A stretch of DNA of 64,000 nucleotides from Archivesica marissinica (Eukaryota; Mollusca; Bivalvia; Venerida; Vesicomyidae): NCBI GenBank assembly GCA_014843695.1, contig CM026390.1, positions 17,462,942 to 17,526,941 of the forward strand, read 5' to 3'. Below the pieces are notes generated by a model, which saw only the letters and a program-made list of their open reading frames with translations, did no database searches and was not told where the DNA came from. Shown here piece after piece: positions 52,132 through 64,000 of this stretch (positions within the stretch are counted from its first letter, which is position 1; each line of letters starts with the position of its first letter). The position numbers and the translations under genes are program-made.

Positions 52132-52984
52132 ACAAGTGTACCCAATACATAAATGTCTAGGGTTTTCCCCCCCAGCCCCTTTTAAAGGCTAAAATATACA
52201 GCGCTTGAATTTCAAAATGTCTAAAAAGCCATCGATTGCATACAACTTTTATATTTCAATCGACATTTGTTAGCATTTTTAAAACAATACTTTTACTGTA
52301 AATTGTGTTGATATACCGGTATATAAATATTTGAATATTAAGATCGAAAATCGCCACTACAATGGCCAGGGGTACTGCGGTGTATGATGAGCCCGAGGTA
52401 GAGTTTATTATAGTGTACAATTTGACAGCGTGCATACAAATATATATGTCAGAGTTGGATGGGGCGTATCTATACAATTTATTGCATATGTGCTTCAATT
52501 TCTGAGTCCATAATTAAGAAATCATTAAATCAATATTAAAACTGCTGAGATCAACACATGCATGTACGTAAGCTTTATGTGTGAATGCATCTGAATTATA
52601 GTGAATTAAGCATTATTCTAGCCTGTAAACAAATTTACTGTCGATAGAAATTGAGTGTTCACTTAGCAAATTCATGTATATTTCTGGGGAAAGCATAAAA
52701 AACTTGCTATGTTATTCATAAATCAGTTTTCCCCCCAAGGAAGTGTTGCTTACTGAAATGTAAGGAGCCAACATTAGACTGTAACTGTGGTTCGGTTAAG
52801 TGAAATTTTATGGGACCACAACACATTATAAAACAAGGTATTCAATATTGCCTTCAGGACATGAAACATTTGGTTTCATAATGACTTATTTGCATCAACA
52901 TCAGACTAGAACACACTCATTTATATAATACATGCATCTTACCCATCTACATGCAAACTTAATACACATTCTAAATTACGCATG
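52132..52984. other. Intergenic sequence, nothing recognised
   Basis: AT-rich; no element ends, arrays or exons seen. Confidence 0.5.
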
Positions 52985-53515
52985 TTAAAGCGACATTACA
53001 TCGCAAAAAGCAAAACAATGCATTTTTTCACGAATGAATGCATTGCTACTACAAATTCTTCCGAATACATTCGAACACTAACATTGAATCAATAAACAAT
53101 GTATTTGTGGTGTACAAACTTTCAAAAGTGAAAGTAGAATTTCATATAACAGTCATTCATGCTCCTGAGTTGAAGTTTGTTTGTCATTGGAGTCAATACT
53201 AAACATGCGATACTTTCGATTAGATATAATTTAACTAAGATTAGTCTACAAATAAATATGCATAGGCACACATTTGAGATATTACGGTAAATATGTACGA
53301 TACCTCGTGTTATTCAGGATAAACGAGTTGTATTACGCATGAATGTCGACCCTATTTACATTATGTTGTTATGTCAACAAACCACGCATACAACGTTTCT
53401 TTATTAGTTTAAATACTTAGTTTTTGAGGCAAATATTTGGAAACAAATTATACCATATAATAGGAAATTACATTCTGCAGAAATTTGTGTTTTCATTGAT
53501 GTAGTGTCGCTTTAA
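52985..53515. mobile_element. TTAA-flanked TIR element, family E
   Basis: Termini agcgacattacatcg and cgatgtagtgtcgct-like end inside TTAA. It is a sister of 27822-28445 in inverse orientation and lacks the hAT-like insertion. Confidence 0.82.
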
Positions 53516-53689
53516 ACAAGGACATTTTATGGTTCCAAATCGATTTTCAAACGAGAATGAACTTAATTTGTATAATCTACTTTATAAGTACATAGTATGA
53601 GACAACATTTCAACAATACAGACACAGTTTCCCATACATTATATATAATTACGTTTTATACAGGTATAATAAAAATCAATACAGACTCT

Positions 53690-54225
53690 TTCTAAATCAC
53701 TAGCGGATTCAGGATTCAGCACCCGGTGCGCGCCCCCCCTAAAATCGCCGGTGCATACCGTAATTTGCTATGTATAACACGCACCCACTTTTTGGCACGA
53801 AAATCGGGGGGAAAACGTAGTTCTGGTGTATACCGCGCACCGTAAAATATCATAGGTAACTAATGTGCCGTATGTTGCGTTAAAAATGTAATATGCAAAA
53901 AAGTCTCGCTGCGCTCGTATAATATATTTCATAACTGATTTGTTGATACCTACGATGTATGTTACTTTTAGATCCACTTGCATAATAAAGATACTAGTAT
54001 GTAAACCTGTATTTGTGTCGAATTATATATGTATACTATTTAAAAAAAAATCTACCCCCCCAAGCCGAAATCCTGTAACCGCCCCTGATTAATAGAATAC
54101 ACCAGAACAACCATAATGCACCTGGTGGATCCATTGTTTTCCGAGGGAGCATGCCCCTAGATGCTAGCCTTCAAAAAATGTTGCGCCCCCCCTAACGCCA
54201 AATCCTGTAGCCGCCCCTGTAAATG
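53690..54225. other. Decayed dispersed repeats with C-rich tracts
   Basis: Contains ggtgcataccgtaatttgct and ggtgtataccgcgcaccgta as partial inverted words (about 53750-53850). It also has two related blocks with aaatcctgtaaccgcccctg and aaatcctgtagccgcccctg. Probably old transposon sequence. Confidence 0.5.
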
Positions 54226-54587
54226 AAGTAACACAGATGATGCATGACATGGACATTCATCAATAGGTGTTGTACAAGTATTGACAGTATTGATTTATCA
54301 TGTTGCAATTAGTTCTACTTATTTCACATCAATATGTAGGCAATCCTAATAATACATTCCCACCTGCAGCGCTACTGCGCTCCACTCACTTTACATTGTA
54401 TTTCATTTATTGACAGAACTGGATCAATAATAAACTAAGTAGTATTGTACATTGTCATGATACAATTAATTGAACTGAGTGTTTATCTAAGGGAAGAGAA
54501 ATTTCCAATAAATATACCGGTAGTGGCCAAGTACATGTACGAAATCAAATGGGTCAATAGCGAAGGACTGATATGATGTTTTCTTTT

Positions 54588-54829
54588 TTAACCCTTTCAA
54601 CACCACATACCTCTAAATTGGCTTACAAAAAAGTGTAAATCCAGATGAGCCGGCTCATGACAAGCCGTCTCATCAGGATCTGCACTCTTTGCCAGTGATA
54701 TGACTATTTTTAGACATAATTACCCATTTTGATAAATGAACTTGTCCAAATGTGATTTTCTGATTCATTTATTGGTTTATGAATATCATGGACCAGTCCA
54801 TGTGAGTTACTTGGTGTTGAATGGGTTAA
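54588..54829. mobile_element. TTAA-flanked MITE, family C
   Basis: TTAA ends, ccctttcaacacc start and ggtgttgaatggg end, same inner palindrome. Confidence 0.9.
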
Positions 54830-54927
54830 CTCAGTGCTGTGAATGTAAAATTGTGGGGGAAAAAAAGAGGACATCTTCAGTCATCTGCCAAAATACTGAA
54901 AGAGGATCGCACCCACCTAAAATAGAT

Positions 54928-55587
54928 TTAACCTGTTCCCTCATAGAAGCACCTCTTGACGCCATTACCAATACGACATACATTCACAATGTAGTAGCCA
55001 AACCAATGGTCATAAACCCTTTCCCTCATAGAAGCACCTCTTGACGCCATTACCAATACGACATACATTCACAATGTAGTAGCCAAACCAATGGTCATTA
55101 ACCCTTTCCCTCATAGAAGCACCTCTTGATGCCATTACCAATACGACATACATTGACAATGTAGTAGCAAAACCAATATTCATAACCCTTTCCCTCATAG
55201 AAGCGCCTCTTGACACCATTACCAATATGACATACATTGACAATGTAGTAGCAAAACCAATGTGCATAACCCTTTCCCTCATAGAAGCACCTCTTGACGC
55301 CATTACCAATACGACATACATCGACAATGTAGTAGCCAAACCAATGTTCATAAACCCTTTCCCTCAGAAGCGCCTCTTGACACCATTACCAATACCACAT
55401 ACATTGACAATGTAGTAGCCAAACCAATGCTCATAATGCAGGCCAGAATCTCATGTAGTCCCAGTAATATCTACGGATGTGGGATAGATATGGCGACTAC
55501 TTATCCACTGCATAATAGCTAAATGGCTGTCGTTTGTATGGAGATATAATAGTATATTAACCTAAATCTCTATGTAGGTAAGGGATA
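54928..55587. mobile_element. TTAA MITE, family B, with the other end tandemly amplified
   Basis: Six copies of the ~85 bp end (ccctcatagaagcacctctt, acaatgtagtagccaaacca), then one normal body ending ctctatgtaggtaaggg. Confidence 0.87.
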
Positions 55588-55767
55588 AACTAATAAAAAT
55601 ATTTGTAAATTATTTTCTGAATGGCTTAGACCAAATCTGACAATATTTTTAATTTTATTTTCAAGATTTTGACCAAAACAAGGAAATCCACTAAAAAGTG
55701 GAGATTCACTGTTATTTATATAAATTATCAACCCATGTATAAAAACAAAAGGACAAACTAGCAACAA

Positions 55768-55998
55768 CTGGTAATCCAGTCTGACCCTAATAAAATTAAG
55801 TCTTTCAGTTGGGACTTTAAACCGAGGTCTTGTGTCGGTGCTTTACACCATGCACGTAAAATAACCAGAGGAGTCTCTGGAATGGGTCTCTGTATCATTG
55901 CACTATTCTCCAAAAATCTAAAATGACTAATATCTTCAGGAGGCGTCGCTCATATGGGCAACCGGTAGCGACGATAAATAAACGTAAAACACGCACAG
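55768..55998 (+). mobile_element. SINE, family B, head mostly lost
   Basis: Starts ctggtaatccagtctgaccc and runs to cgacgataaataaacg. Confidence 0.87.
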
Positions 55999-56321
55999 CA
56001 ACAAAAAGGAGTAAAACGTATAGAGGGTTCATTCTTCACATTTGACCAAATTTCAACCATTGGGCAACACGATACTTACACTCGTCACTATTCAATACAG
56101 TTTGCTCGATATCAGCTTGCATTGTTTGTACAATTCTCGTTATACAGAAATCAATGTATTTATTATTCAAGCCACAATATCATGTACATTATGAATAAAT
56201 AACGTTCTAAATGAGTAAATGTCTTTCAATATATTTATTATAGTGTTTCCCCCAGACTGAAAAAAGGGCAGGGCGCAGGTACAAAAAGGGCATTTTTTCA
56301 TGTTGCAAAATTTGCTGTGAA

Positions 56322-56590
56322 AAGTCTGGACTGGTAATTCAGGGATCGCAGGTTCGATCCCCCATCTGACCATAATAAAATTAACAGTCTTTCAGATGGG
56401 ACGTTAAACCAAGGTCTCGTGTCGGTGCTGTACACCGTGCACGTAAAAGAACCAGAGGAGATTCTGGAATGGGTCTCTGTCTGTATCATTGCACTATCCT
56501 CCAAACATCTAAAATGACTAATCTCTTCAAGAGGCGTCGCTCATATGGGCAACCGGTAGCGACGATAAATAAACGTAAAACACACAAAAG
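56322..56590 (+). mobile_element. SINE, family B, 5' truncated
   Basis: Starts at tctggactggtaattcaggg within the head; tail complete. Confidence 0.88.
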
Positions 56591-56949
56591 AAAAGTCCAC
56601 CTATGCACTGTGTAGCTAACTTAGATCAACATTGACTTTGATTCCCGTGTTTTAACTGACTACGTCATCATCTTTCCCGCCAATGCAATGGGACCTAGCA
56701 AGAATGTACGTTCCTAGTCTTGATTATTGATTTAGGTAATAGAAATTCAAAACATAAATAAATCAAGAGACTAATGTGTCGTCTGCTCGTTATGTATATT
56801 GAAGAGGCAATACATTTGACAAGTAATCATGATGCGTTGCCAATCAGTCAATTTTCGCACATTTATGCCACAATTTCCATTTGAGTCATTGATGATTATC
56901 GGCGCGCGATGTCCAGTTACGGGTTCTTTATATAAACCTGTGTATTCCA

Positions 56950-57160
56950 GATTATAGCATATTCGCTCGTCCATATGGTTCGCCGGAGGCGAGGGTAAAT
57001 AAGCTCAATCATCATCATTATAGCATATTTGCTCGCCCATATGGTTCGCCGGAGGCGAGGGTAAATAAGCTCAATCATCATCATTATAGCATATTCGCTC
57101 GCCCACATGGTTCGCCGGAGGCGAGGGTAAATAAGCTCAATCATCATTATAGCATCAGTC
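56950..57160. repeat. ~65 bp tandem repeats
   Basis: Three units with tatagcatattcgctcgccc, ggttcgccggaggcgagggt and a short atc run. Confidence 0.9.
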
Positions 57161-57689
57161 TAACACAGGACTGGTGTTTATTGAGGGATTTCAGGAAATA
57201 TTACAATACTTATAAAGTTTTATTGAGAATTTAGGCGGGCATTCTCGGAATTTCGGGCACAAGGGAGGCCCCAAAAAGGGGCAATAGGGCGAGCCGCCCT
57301 CCTATTCATGCTTAGGGGAAACACTAATATTATATATAATGTTATCACATAACTTTGCTTGTATTCAGTGTAGTTCAGCCATCACATTTTTTTTATATCA
57401 GCACACATGTAATAACACCTAGAAGGATTCTGATTGGTTGAGAGAATAACCATTATAATTTGTAAATTTAGCTTTAAAGTATGCATATTTCTATGTGAAT
57501 TGGTTACAGGTACATAATGCTAACGATAAGACAAATGACTGTATATGTGTGTAATTTGTTCTTGTAATGACATGAAAAGGAAAATAAAAAATATTAATAC
57601 AAAAAAAAGAAGACAAATGACAATTTAAAAGAAGTTGTGATGTAATTATAATGCTGTTTAAAAACGACATATAACGTTGCTTTGCATAG

Positions 57690-57810
57690 TGACGTCGTGA
57701 CAATTTAGTGACGTCATGACAATTTAGTGTTTAGTGACGTCATGACAATTTAGTGACGTCATGACAATTTAGTGACGTCATGACAATTTAATGACGTCAT
57801 GACAATGTGC
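57690..57810. repeat. 19 bp array with CRE-like palindromes
   Basis: Six units of tgacgtcatgacaatttag. Five carry the exact palindrome TGACGTCA, which is the consensus CREB/ATF site. Confidence 0.88.
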
Positions 57811-57996
57811 GCCAACATGAAAGTAGCAACATTATTTTGCGCAGAAATATGATTAAAACATTGTGATAAAATGATCCTACACTTCCATATTTTACGACAC
57901 TTGGTTTGGAAGTTTGCTATTAAACAGGACAGAAGCTCGCTTAATAGCAAGCAAAACTCCAAAATACTTTTCCAAAAAATCAGGTATGAAATCGTA

Positions 57997-58215
57997 GGCT
58001 GTCCGATTAGCGCAGTGGTTAGAGCGCTCGCTTCTCATCAATGCAACCAGGGTTCGATCCTCGGACTGGGAAGTATGTGAGGTGGTCGCCAGATCGGACA
58101 GGTGGGTTTTCTCCGGGTACTCCGGTTTCCTCCCACACTAATGACAACATTTACGCTTTCATCTGGGCCAACGAGAGTAATTCATATAAGTTGTTAAAAG
58201 TAAATCAAGTTTAAA
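57997..58215 (+). mobile_element. tRNA-derived SINE, family C
   Basis: Intact head gctgtccgattagcgcagtg, agggttcgatcctcggactg, then the shared body. Confidence 0.9.
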
Positions 58216-58313
58216 AAACCACTCATACAAGATCCTACATGTATGTCAATATAATAAACCTACACAAATACACAATGCATGTTATACATGATGTAGTTAT
58301 GCTTCACGTCTAG

Positions 58314-58528
58314 TAAGTCGTGATAGCGCAGTGGACGCGCGTTCGCTTCAGGTCCGAGCCCTGCTGGAGCCGTTATGATTGTGCCCTTAGGCAAGGCATT
58401 TAAATTCCACGTTGCCTCTTCTCTCTCCCTCGTGGTGATGGATTCCATCAGGAACGAGGTCTCGAGAGTGACTAATATAAGTTGTAAGATCTTGTTTTGC
58501 AATCGAGCTAAAATAAATTTGTATAAAC
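58314..58528 (+). mobile_element. tRNA-derived SINE, family A
   Basis: Head taagtcgtgatagcgcagtg with part of the B-box region deleted; body and tail intact. Confidence 0.88.
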
Positions 58529-58869
58529 TTCACTGGTACCTAGATTTGTGCATCCATTCAGACATTATACATGGATGACACAGTGAACCCATCAACTCAC
58601 AGATTTGTGGATGATACACTGAAATGGTAGACTAATGGATACTTGGATAAGTTGAACATCCTCCAGTTACAAATAACTGGCAAAGACATACCTAAGTTTG
58701 ACATATATTTTGTACTTAAATACAAGGGACGACTGACATCTAATGTATGTAGGCGGGTTAAATGACCTAAACGTTTTAATTAAAACATTTTCTCCATACA
58801 CTAGTGTATCATCATACAATGATTGTAAGTTACAAATTGTAGTCAATGGTTAAGATCTCGCGTTTAATC

Positions 58870-59092
58870 TCATTATTTATTTTACAACGATTGCGAAGCA
58901 AGTTTTAACAACTTATATTAATCACTCGCGTTGGCGCGGGTGAAAGAATAAATTGGACAATTTGTGTGGGAGGAAATCAGAGTACCCAGAGAAAACCCAC
59001 CTGTCCGATCTGACGACCATCGTACCATCTCACATACTTCCTGGTCCGAGGATCGAACGCGGGTTGCATTGGTACGTTAATCGGACAGCCTA
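58870..59092 (-). mobile_element. SINE, family C
   Basis: On minus: gctgtccgattaacgtacca (head with a deletion), then the shared body. Confidence 0.86.
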
Positions 59093-59330
59093 AAGCACTC
59101 GACCTACCATCCCCGCCTATATAGGGGTTACTGGGAAATATTAAGGATGGTATCCACTACATGTACATTATTCTGACCCTTAATATATATATGTTCTGTT
59201 TTGTTGTGATTACTAATAAAAATGTAATATGTCAATGTATGTGGAATGTGCAATGTTGTTCAGAGACATTTCACTGTGGGTAAGTTTTATTTTGACAGTT
59301 CCTGAAAATGAAAATTATATAAATGCATTA

Positions 59331-59588
59331 TTATATTTCGGGTTTTACGCCTGCATCAGCACCATTTTAGGCTATATCGCCGGTGGGCAGTTTACCTAAC
59401 AACACCTTTCCTGGGCAGGCTCCAGCGGTTAACCAGTACTTGGGTGCACCAACCTCCGTAAGAAACTGCCAACTTTTTTATATAAATGAGACACGGCCTG
59501 AGCGGGGCTCGAACCTGTGACCATCAGTGATGATAGGTTACAGTGGTATACAAGTCAGCGACCGTAACCACTCGACCACGGAGGCGGA
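59331..59588 (-). mobile_element. tRNA-derived SINE, family D
   Basis: On minus: gcctccgtggtcgagtggtt, caggttcgagccccgctcag and body. Very similar to 15052-15306. Confidence 0.9.
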
Positions 59589-59611
59589 CGATATATATAA
59601 ATGCAAAAAAT

Positions 59612-61175
59612 GGGCTCAGTCACTGATACATGTACAATGTATGGGCTCAGTCACTGATACATGTACACTGTATGGGCTCAGTCACAGATACATGTACGGG
59701 CTCAGTCACTGATACATGTACAATGTATGGGCTCAGTCACTGATACATGTACGGGCTCAGTCACTGATACATGTACAATGTATGGGCTCAGTCACTGATA
59801 CATGTACAATGTATGGGCTCAGTCACTGATACATGTACAAGGTATGGGCTCAGTCACTGATCATGTACAATGTATGGGCTCAGTCACAGATACATGTACA
59901 AGGTATGGGCTCAGTCACTGATACATGTACAATGTATGGGCTCAGTCACTGATACATGTACAATGTATGGGCTCAGTCACTGATACATGTACAATGTATG
60001 GGCTCAGTCACTGATACATGTACAATGTATGGGCTCAGTCACTGATACATGTACAACGTATGGGCTCAGTCACTGATACGTGTACAATGTATGGGCTCAG
60101 TCACTGATACATGTACAATGTATGGGCTCAGTCACTGATACTGTACAATGTATGGGCTCAGTCACTGATACATGTACAAGTATGGGCTCAGTCACTAATA
60201 CATGTACACTGTATGGGCTCAGTCACTGATACATGTACAATGTATGGGCTCAGTCACTGATACATGTACAAGTATGGGCTCAGTCACTGATACATGTACA
60301 CTGTATGGGCTCAGTCACTGATACATGTACAATGTATGGGCTCAGTCACTGATCATGTACACTGTATGGGCTCAGTCACTGATACATGTACAATGTATGG
60401 GCTCAGTCACTGATACATGTACAATGTATGGGCTCAGTCACTGATACATGTACACTGTATGGGCTCAGTCACTGATACATGTACAATGTATGGGCTCAGT
60501 CACTGATACATGTACAATGTATGGGCTCAGTCACTGATACATGTACAATGTATGGGCTCAGTCACTGATACATGTACAATGTATGGGCTCAGTCACTGAT
60601 ACATGTACAATGTATGGGCTCAGTCACTGATACATGTACAATGTATGGGCTCAGTCACTGATACATGTACAATGTATGGGCTCAGTCACTGATACATGTA
60701 CGGGCTCAGTCACTGATACATGTACAATGTATGGGCTCAGTCACTGATACATGTACAACGTATGGGCTCAGTCACTGATACGTGTACAATGTATGGGCTC
60801 AGTCACTGATACATGTACAATGTATGGGCTCAGTCACTGATACATGTACAATGTATGGGCTCAGTCACTGATACATGTACAATGTATGGGCTCAGTCACT
60901 GATACATGTACAAGGTATGGGCTCAGTCACTGATACATGTACACTGTATGGGCTCAGTCACTGATACATGTACACGGTATGGGCTCAGTCACTGATCATG
61001 TACACTGTATGGGCTCAGTCACTGATACATGTACAATGTATGGACTCAGTCACTGATACATGTACAATGTATGGGCTCAGTCACTGATACATGTACACTG
61101 TATGGGCTCAGTCACTGATACATGTACACTGTATGGGCTCAGTCACTGATACATGTACAATGTATGGGCTCAGTC
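59612..61175. repeat. 31 bp tandem array
   Basis: About 50 units of tgggctcagtcactgataca plus tgtacaatgta. Some 22 bp short units (catgtacgggctcag) and single-base variants recur in the same order, so larger blocks were copied. Confidence 0.97.
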
Positions 61176-61930
61176 AGTCAGTGTAATTACAAAATATTAC
61201 CTACATGTACACACATTGCTGAAATATATGCAATTTTCAAAGATAATGCGATTGTATACTTTCAAAATGTGTTTTTTGATTGAACTCAACAGTTAAAATT
61301 CTTGAACATTATACATGTACAATGTAATCACTTACAAAACGAACCTACATTTGTAAACACATTAAAAAACATGCGACTGTGGGGCTTAAGCTAGAGGATG
61401 ATTAGGGAGAGAGCCTGCCTCACTTCTCCCTATTTTAAGTTCAGGGAGATTCTGTTTCATAGAGTATAATTTATAGAGAATCATAATGTATTGTTGGGTC
61501 AACAAAGTTATCATTGTATAATACAGGGATCATTCTAGAGGGCGATGTGGGCGGAATTGTCGCCCTAGGGACCCTGACTTCGCCCTCTGGGGGTCCCACT
61601 TCTCCCTTTTTTTCTTCGTTTTTATGATTTTCAAACAAAATTGTGTCTAGTAAGATACACTGGCCCATTATAAAACACTCCTATTCAAATGTTGTATTTA
61701 ATGGTCGTACTGTGCATTTTAACCCTATTTTGCAGAAGTATATTGAAGAACACTATTTAAGGAAGCGATCACGCACTTTCTCACTTCTCCCAAAAATTCT
61801 GACCTAGAATGAACCCTGATAGTATAATACATATACCTCAAATTTCTCCCTATATCTAAATCATAGTTTAAGCCCTGAAATAGAGATGAATGGTTATTCC
61901 ATGATTATGACAGTGCCATGTAGACCGATG
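61176..61930. other. 3' flank of the MXRA7-like gene
   Basis: Probably holds its 3' UTR next to 61930. Related C-rich words (cacttctccc, gcgatgtgggcggaattgtcg) occur at 61410-61830 and near 57270; an old dispersed repeat is likely. Confidence 0.45.
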
Positions 61931-62196
61931 CTACACATACAGCTTCATCTGTCGTCGCACATCCGCCTCACTTGATGTGCCAAATTTGTCCGAGTTCTGC
62001 TCCATCAGCTTAAATATGTCCTCGATCTGCTTTCGCTGAATGTCTCTTTCATTCGCCATGTCCTCTGCTGTGAGGTTTTGGCGTATTTCTTTAGTGGCAA
62101 CACGATGTCTAGCTTTCTTCACCTCACTCTGAATGTGTTCACAATATTGGAGAGGGTCTATGTTGCTTTCATCTGATCCCATTATGGTCTCCGAGT
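61931..62196 (-). CDS. MXRA7-like protein, last coding exon (rest of gene outside the window)
   Basis: The acceptor is gtttcag at 62197. The exon has 2 nt of a split codon, 87 codons and a stop. Residues are highly charged (QYCEHIQSEVKKARHRVATK), then QRKQIEDIFKLMEQNSDKFG, ending DVRRQMKLYV. The end matches the conserved C-terminus of matrix-remodelling-associated protein 7 (IFKLM..N...FG.MS..DV..Q.LY, from memory). MXRA7 is a small single-pass membrane protein of poorly known function. An internal Met sits 4 codons into the exon, but the clean acceptor suggests the protein continues upstream. The intron to the right holds a MITE and a 52 bp array. Confidence 0.72.
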
Positions 62197-62222
62197 CTGA
62201 AACAATATTGATAGGAAAACAT

Positions 62223-62457
62223 CAAACCCATTCAACTGACATGGACTGATCCATGATATTTTTAGACCAATAAATTAATAAGAAAATTACATTTGGATCA
62301 GTTCATTTATCAAAATGGGTAATCAAAATTTCTAAAAATATTAAATTTACCGGCAAAAAGTGCAGATCCTGATGAGACGGCTCATCACGAGCCGGCTCAT
62401 CTGGATCTACACTTTTTTGTAAGCCTATTTAGAGGCCTGTGGTGTTGAAAGGGTTAA
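62223..62457. mobile_element. TTAA MITE, family C, at the MXRA7-like exon acceptor
   Basis: Right end ggtgttgaaagggttaa is good; the left TTAA is eroded (atcaaacccattcaac). It lies about 26 bp upstream of the exon on the minus strand. Confidence 0.82.
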
Positions 62458-63154
62458 TTCATATCAGGGTTATCTATCTATCTTCCTGATAGTCAAACCC
62501 CTGCTGGGGACCTAGACTTTTGCGCGTCACCGACAAGACTGTTAGTGGAGTAAAAGAACAGGATATATAATGTTAAAATCAGATAAAACAGGGCAGACTT
62601 TCTATGGGGAGACATGTTCAACCTGGCTAACCGCCAGGCTGAACTCGGGGAGGGGTAGTACTACTGCAGAAGCGGGAAGGGAGTTCCAGTGTATTATGGT
62701 TCTGGGGTAAAAGGAATACTTATAGTAGTCTGAGGTGGATTGTATAGTACGATAGGCCATTTGGTGTGATGATCTACTTGGGCGTGGATTTAGGGTTACA
62801 TACTCGGGAACAGGAATGGCAACTAGGGAATTTGTAAGGAGCTCTCCATACGTTGATGATAGTGGCTAGGGCGCCCCGTTTGAAATTGCTACCACCATGC
62901 TGCATGCAGCATTCAAAATCTAGGCTAACCAGAGCAACACAATTTCACATGGTATCATGAACATGTTGATTCAATTTCAAATGAAGCGTATTTCTGAATA
63001 TTTTTGTCCGTGTTGGTGAAAAAGGCAAAATATACGATAATCCAAATATTTAGACTTGAAAAATGTGACTTTTTACTATCCAGGCATTTTTCAAAGTCTA
63101 AACCTCAATTACGCGTAGCAATTTTATATTCTAACAAGTCATTTTTATAAATTA

Positions 63155-64000
63155 ACGTACCACTACCCAAGCGTACCATTTACAGACCATGCGTACCACT
63201 ACACTAACGTAACACTACCCAAGCGTACCATTTACAGACCAAGCGTACCACTACACTAACATACCACTATCCAAGCGTACCATTTACAGACCAAGCGTAC
63301 AACTACACTAACGTACCACTACCCAAGCGTACCATTTACAGACCAAGCATACCACTACACTAACGTACCACTACCCAAGCGTACCATTTACAGACCAAGC
63401 GTACCACTACACTAACGTACCATTTACAGACCAAGCGTACCACTACACTAACATACCACTACCCAAGCATACCATTTACAGACCAAGCGTACCACTACAC
63501 TAACGTACCACTATCCAAGCGTACCACTACACTAACGTACCACTACCCAAGCGTACCATTTACAGACCAAGCGTACCACTACACTAACGTACCACTACCC
63601 AAGCATACCATTTACAGACCAAGCGTACCACTACACTAACGTACCACTACCCAAGCGTACCATTAACATACCATAGCGTACCACTACACTAACGTACCAC
63701 TACCCAGCGTACCATTTACAGACCAAGCGTACCACTACACTAACGTACCACTACCCAAGCGTACCATTTACAGACCAAGCGTACCACTACACTAACGTAC
63801 CACTACCCAAGCATACCATTTACAGACCAAGCATACCACTACACTAACGTACCACTACCCAAGCGTACCATTTACAGACCAAGCGTACCACTACACTAAC
63901 GTACCACTATCCAAGCGTACCATTTACAGAACAAGCGTACCACTTCACTAACGTACCACTACCCATGCATACCATTTACAGACCAAGCGTACCACTACAC
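63155..64000. repeat. 52 bp tandem array running off the window
   Basis: At least 16 units with accaagcgtaccactacact and aacgtaccactacccaagcg, then taccatttacag. Within a unit the word agcgtaccactac recurs, so an older ~17 bp repeat is visible. Confidence 0.95.

Larger units (their letters stand above)
45327..61930. other. Intergenic region between EME1 and MXRA7-like gene
   Basis: About 16.6 kb with no exon I can support. It is made of SINEs, TTAA MITEs, arrays and AT-rich sequence. EME1's 3' UTR must lie at its left end; no single poly(A) site is clear. Confidence 0.6.

Noticed and set aside
2753..59588. tRNA genes
   Set aside because: Many tRNA-like heads with A and B boxes exist, but each is joined to a shared SINE body and tail and most have mutated arms.

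Overview
This is eukaryotic nuclear DNA, most likely from a lophotrochozoan and probably a bivalve mollusc. The evidence is spliced genes with GT-AG introns, animal-type orthologues, many tRNA-derived SINEs, small TIR transposons and very abundant minisatellites. The species call is inference. I see no bacterial operon, CRISPR array or rRNA. Coding sequence is only about 4% of the window, and by rough count about a third is tandem repeat. Most long open frames are repeat arrays whose unit has no stop codon.

Three real genes were assembled by matching exon phase, splice sites and conserved protein blocks. (1) TFAM, the mitochondrial HMG-box DNA-packaging and transcription factor, lies on the minus strand (870-17708). 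It has seven coding exons, which join in frame to 309 residues: a mitochondrial leader, HMG box A, a linker, HMG box B and a long charged tail. (2) EME1, the non-catalytic partner of the MUS81 structure-specific endonuclease, lies on the plus strand (22181-45326). It has nine coding exons giving 499 residues, with optional in-frame additions. (3) The last coding exon of an MXRA7-like gene lies on the minus strand (61931-62196); the rest of that gene is to the right of the window.

Layout: 1-869 lies downstream of TFAM. 870-17708 is TFAM, whose introns hold arrays of 30, 36, 22 and 69 bp units. 17709-22165 is a divergent TFAM/EME1 intergenic region rich in SINEs. 22166-45326 is EME1, whose introns hold arrays of 53, 20, 62, 17, 30 and about 101 bp units. 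45327-61930 is intergenic, with SINEs, TTAA-type MITEs, a 75 bp array, a CRE-motif cluster and a 31 bp array. 61931-64000 is the MXRA7-like exon and its 5' intron, which carries a 52 bp array running off the window.

The most unusual pattern is at exon edges. In EME1 exons 4, 7 and 8 and TFAM exon 4, a piece of exon plus its splice site has been tandemly multiplied. The EME1 exon 4 case has an 81 bp period and offers five in-frame 3' splice sites. Separately, short TIR transposons end within about 7-42 bp of splice sites at several exons. Empty sites visible inside other copies let the order of several insertions be read directly.
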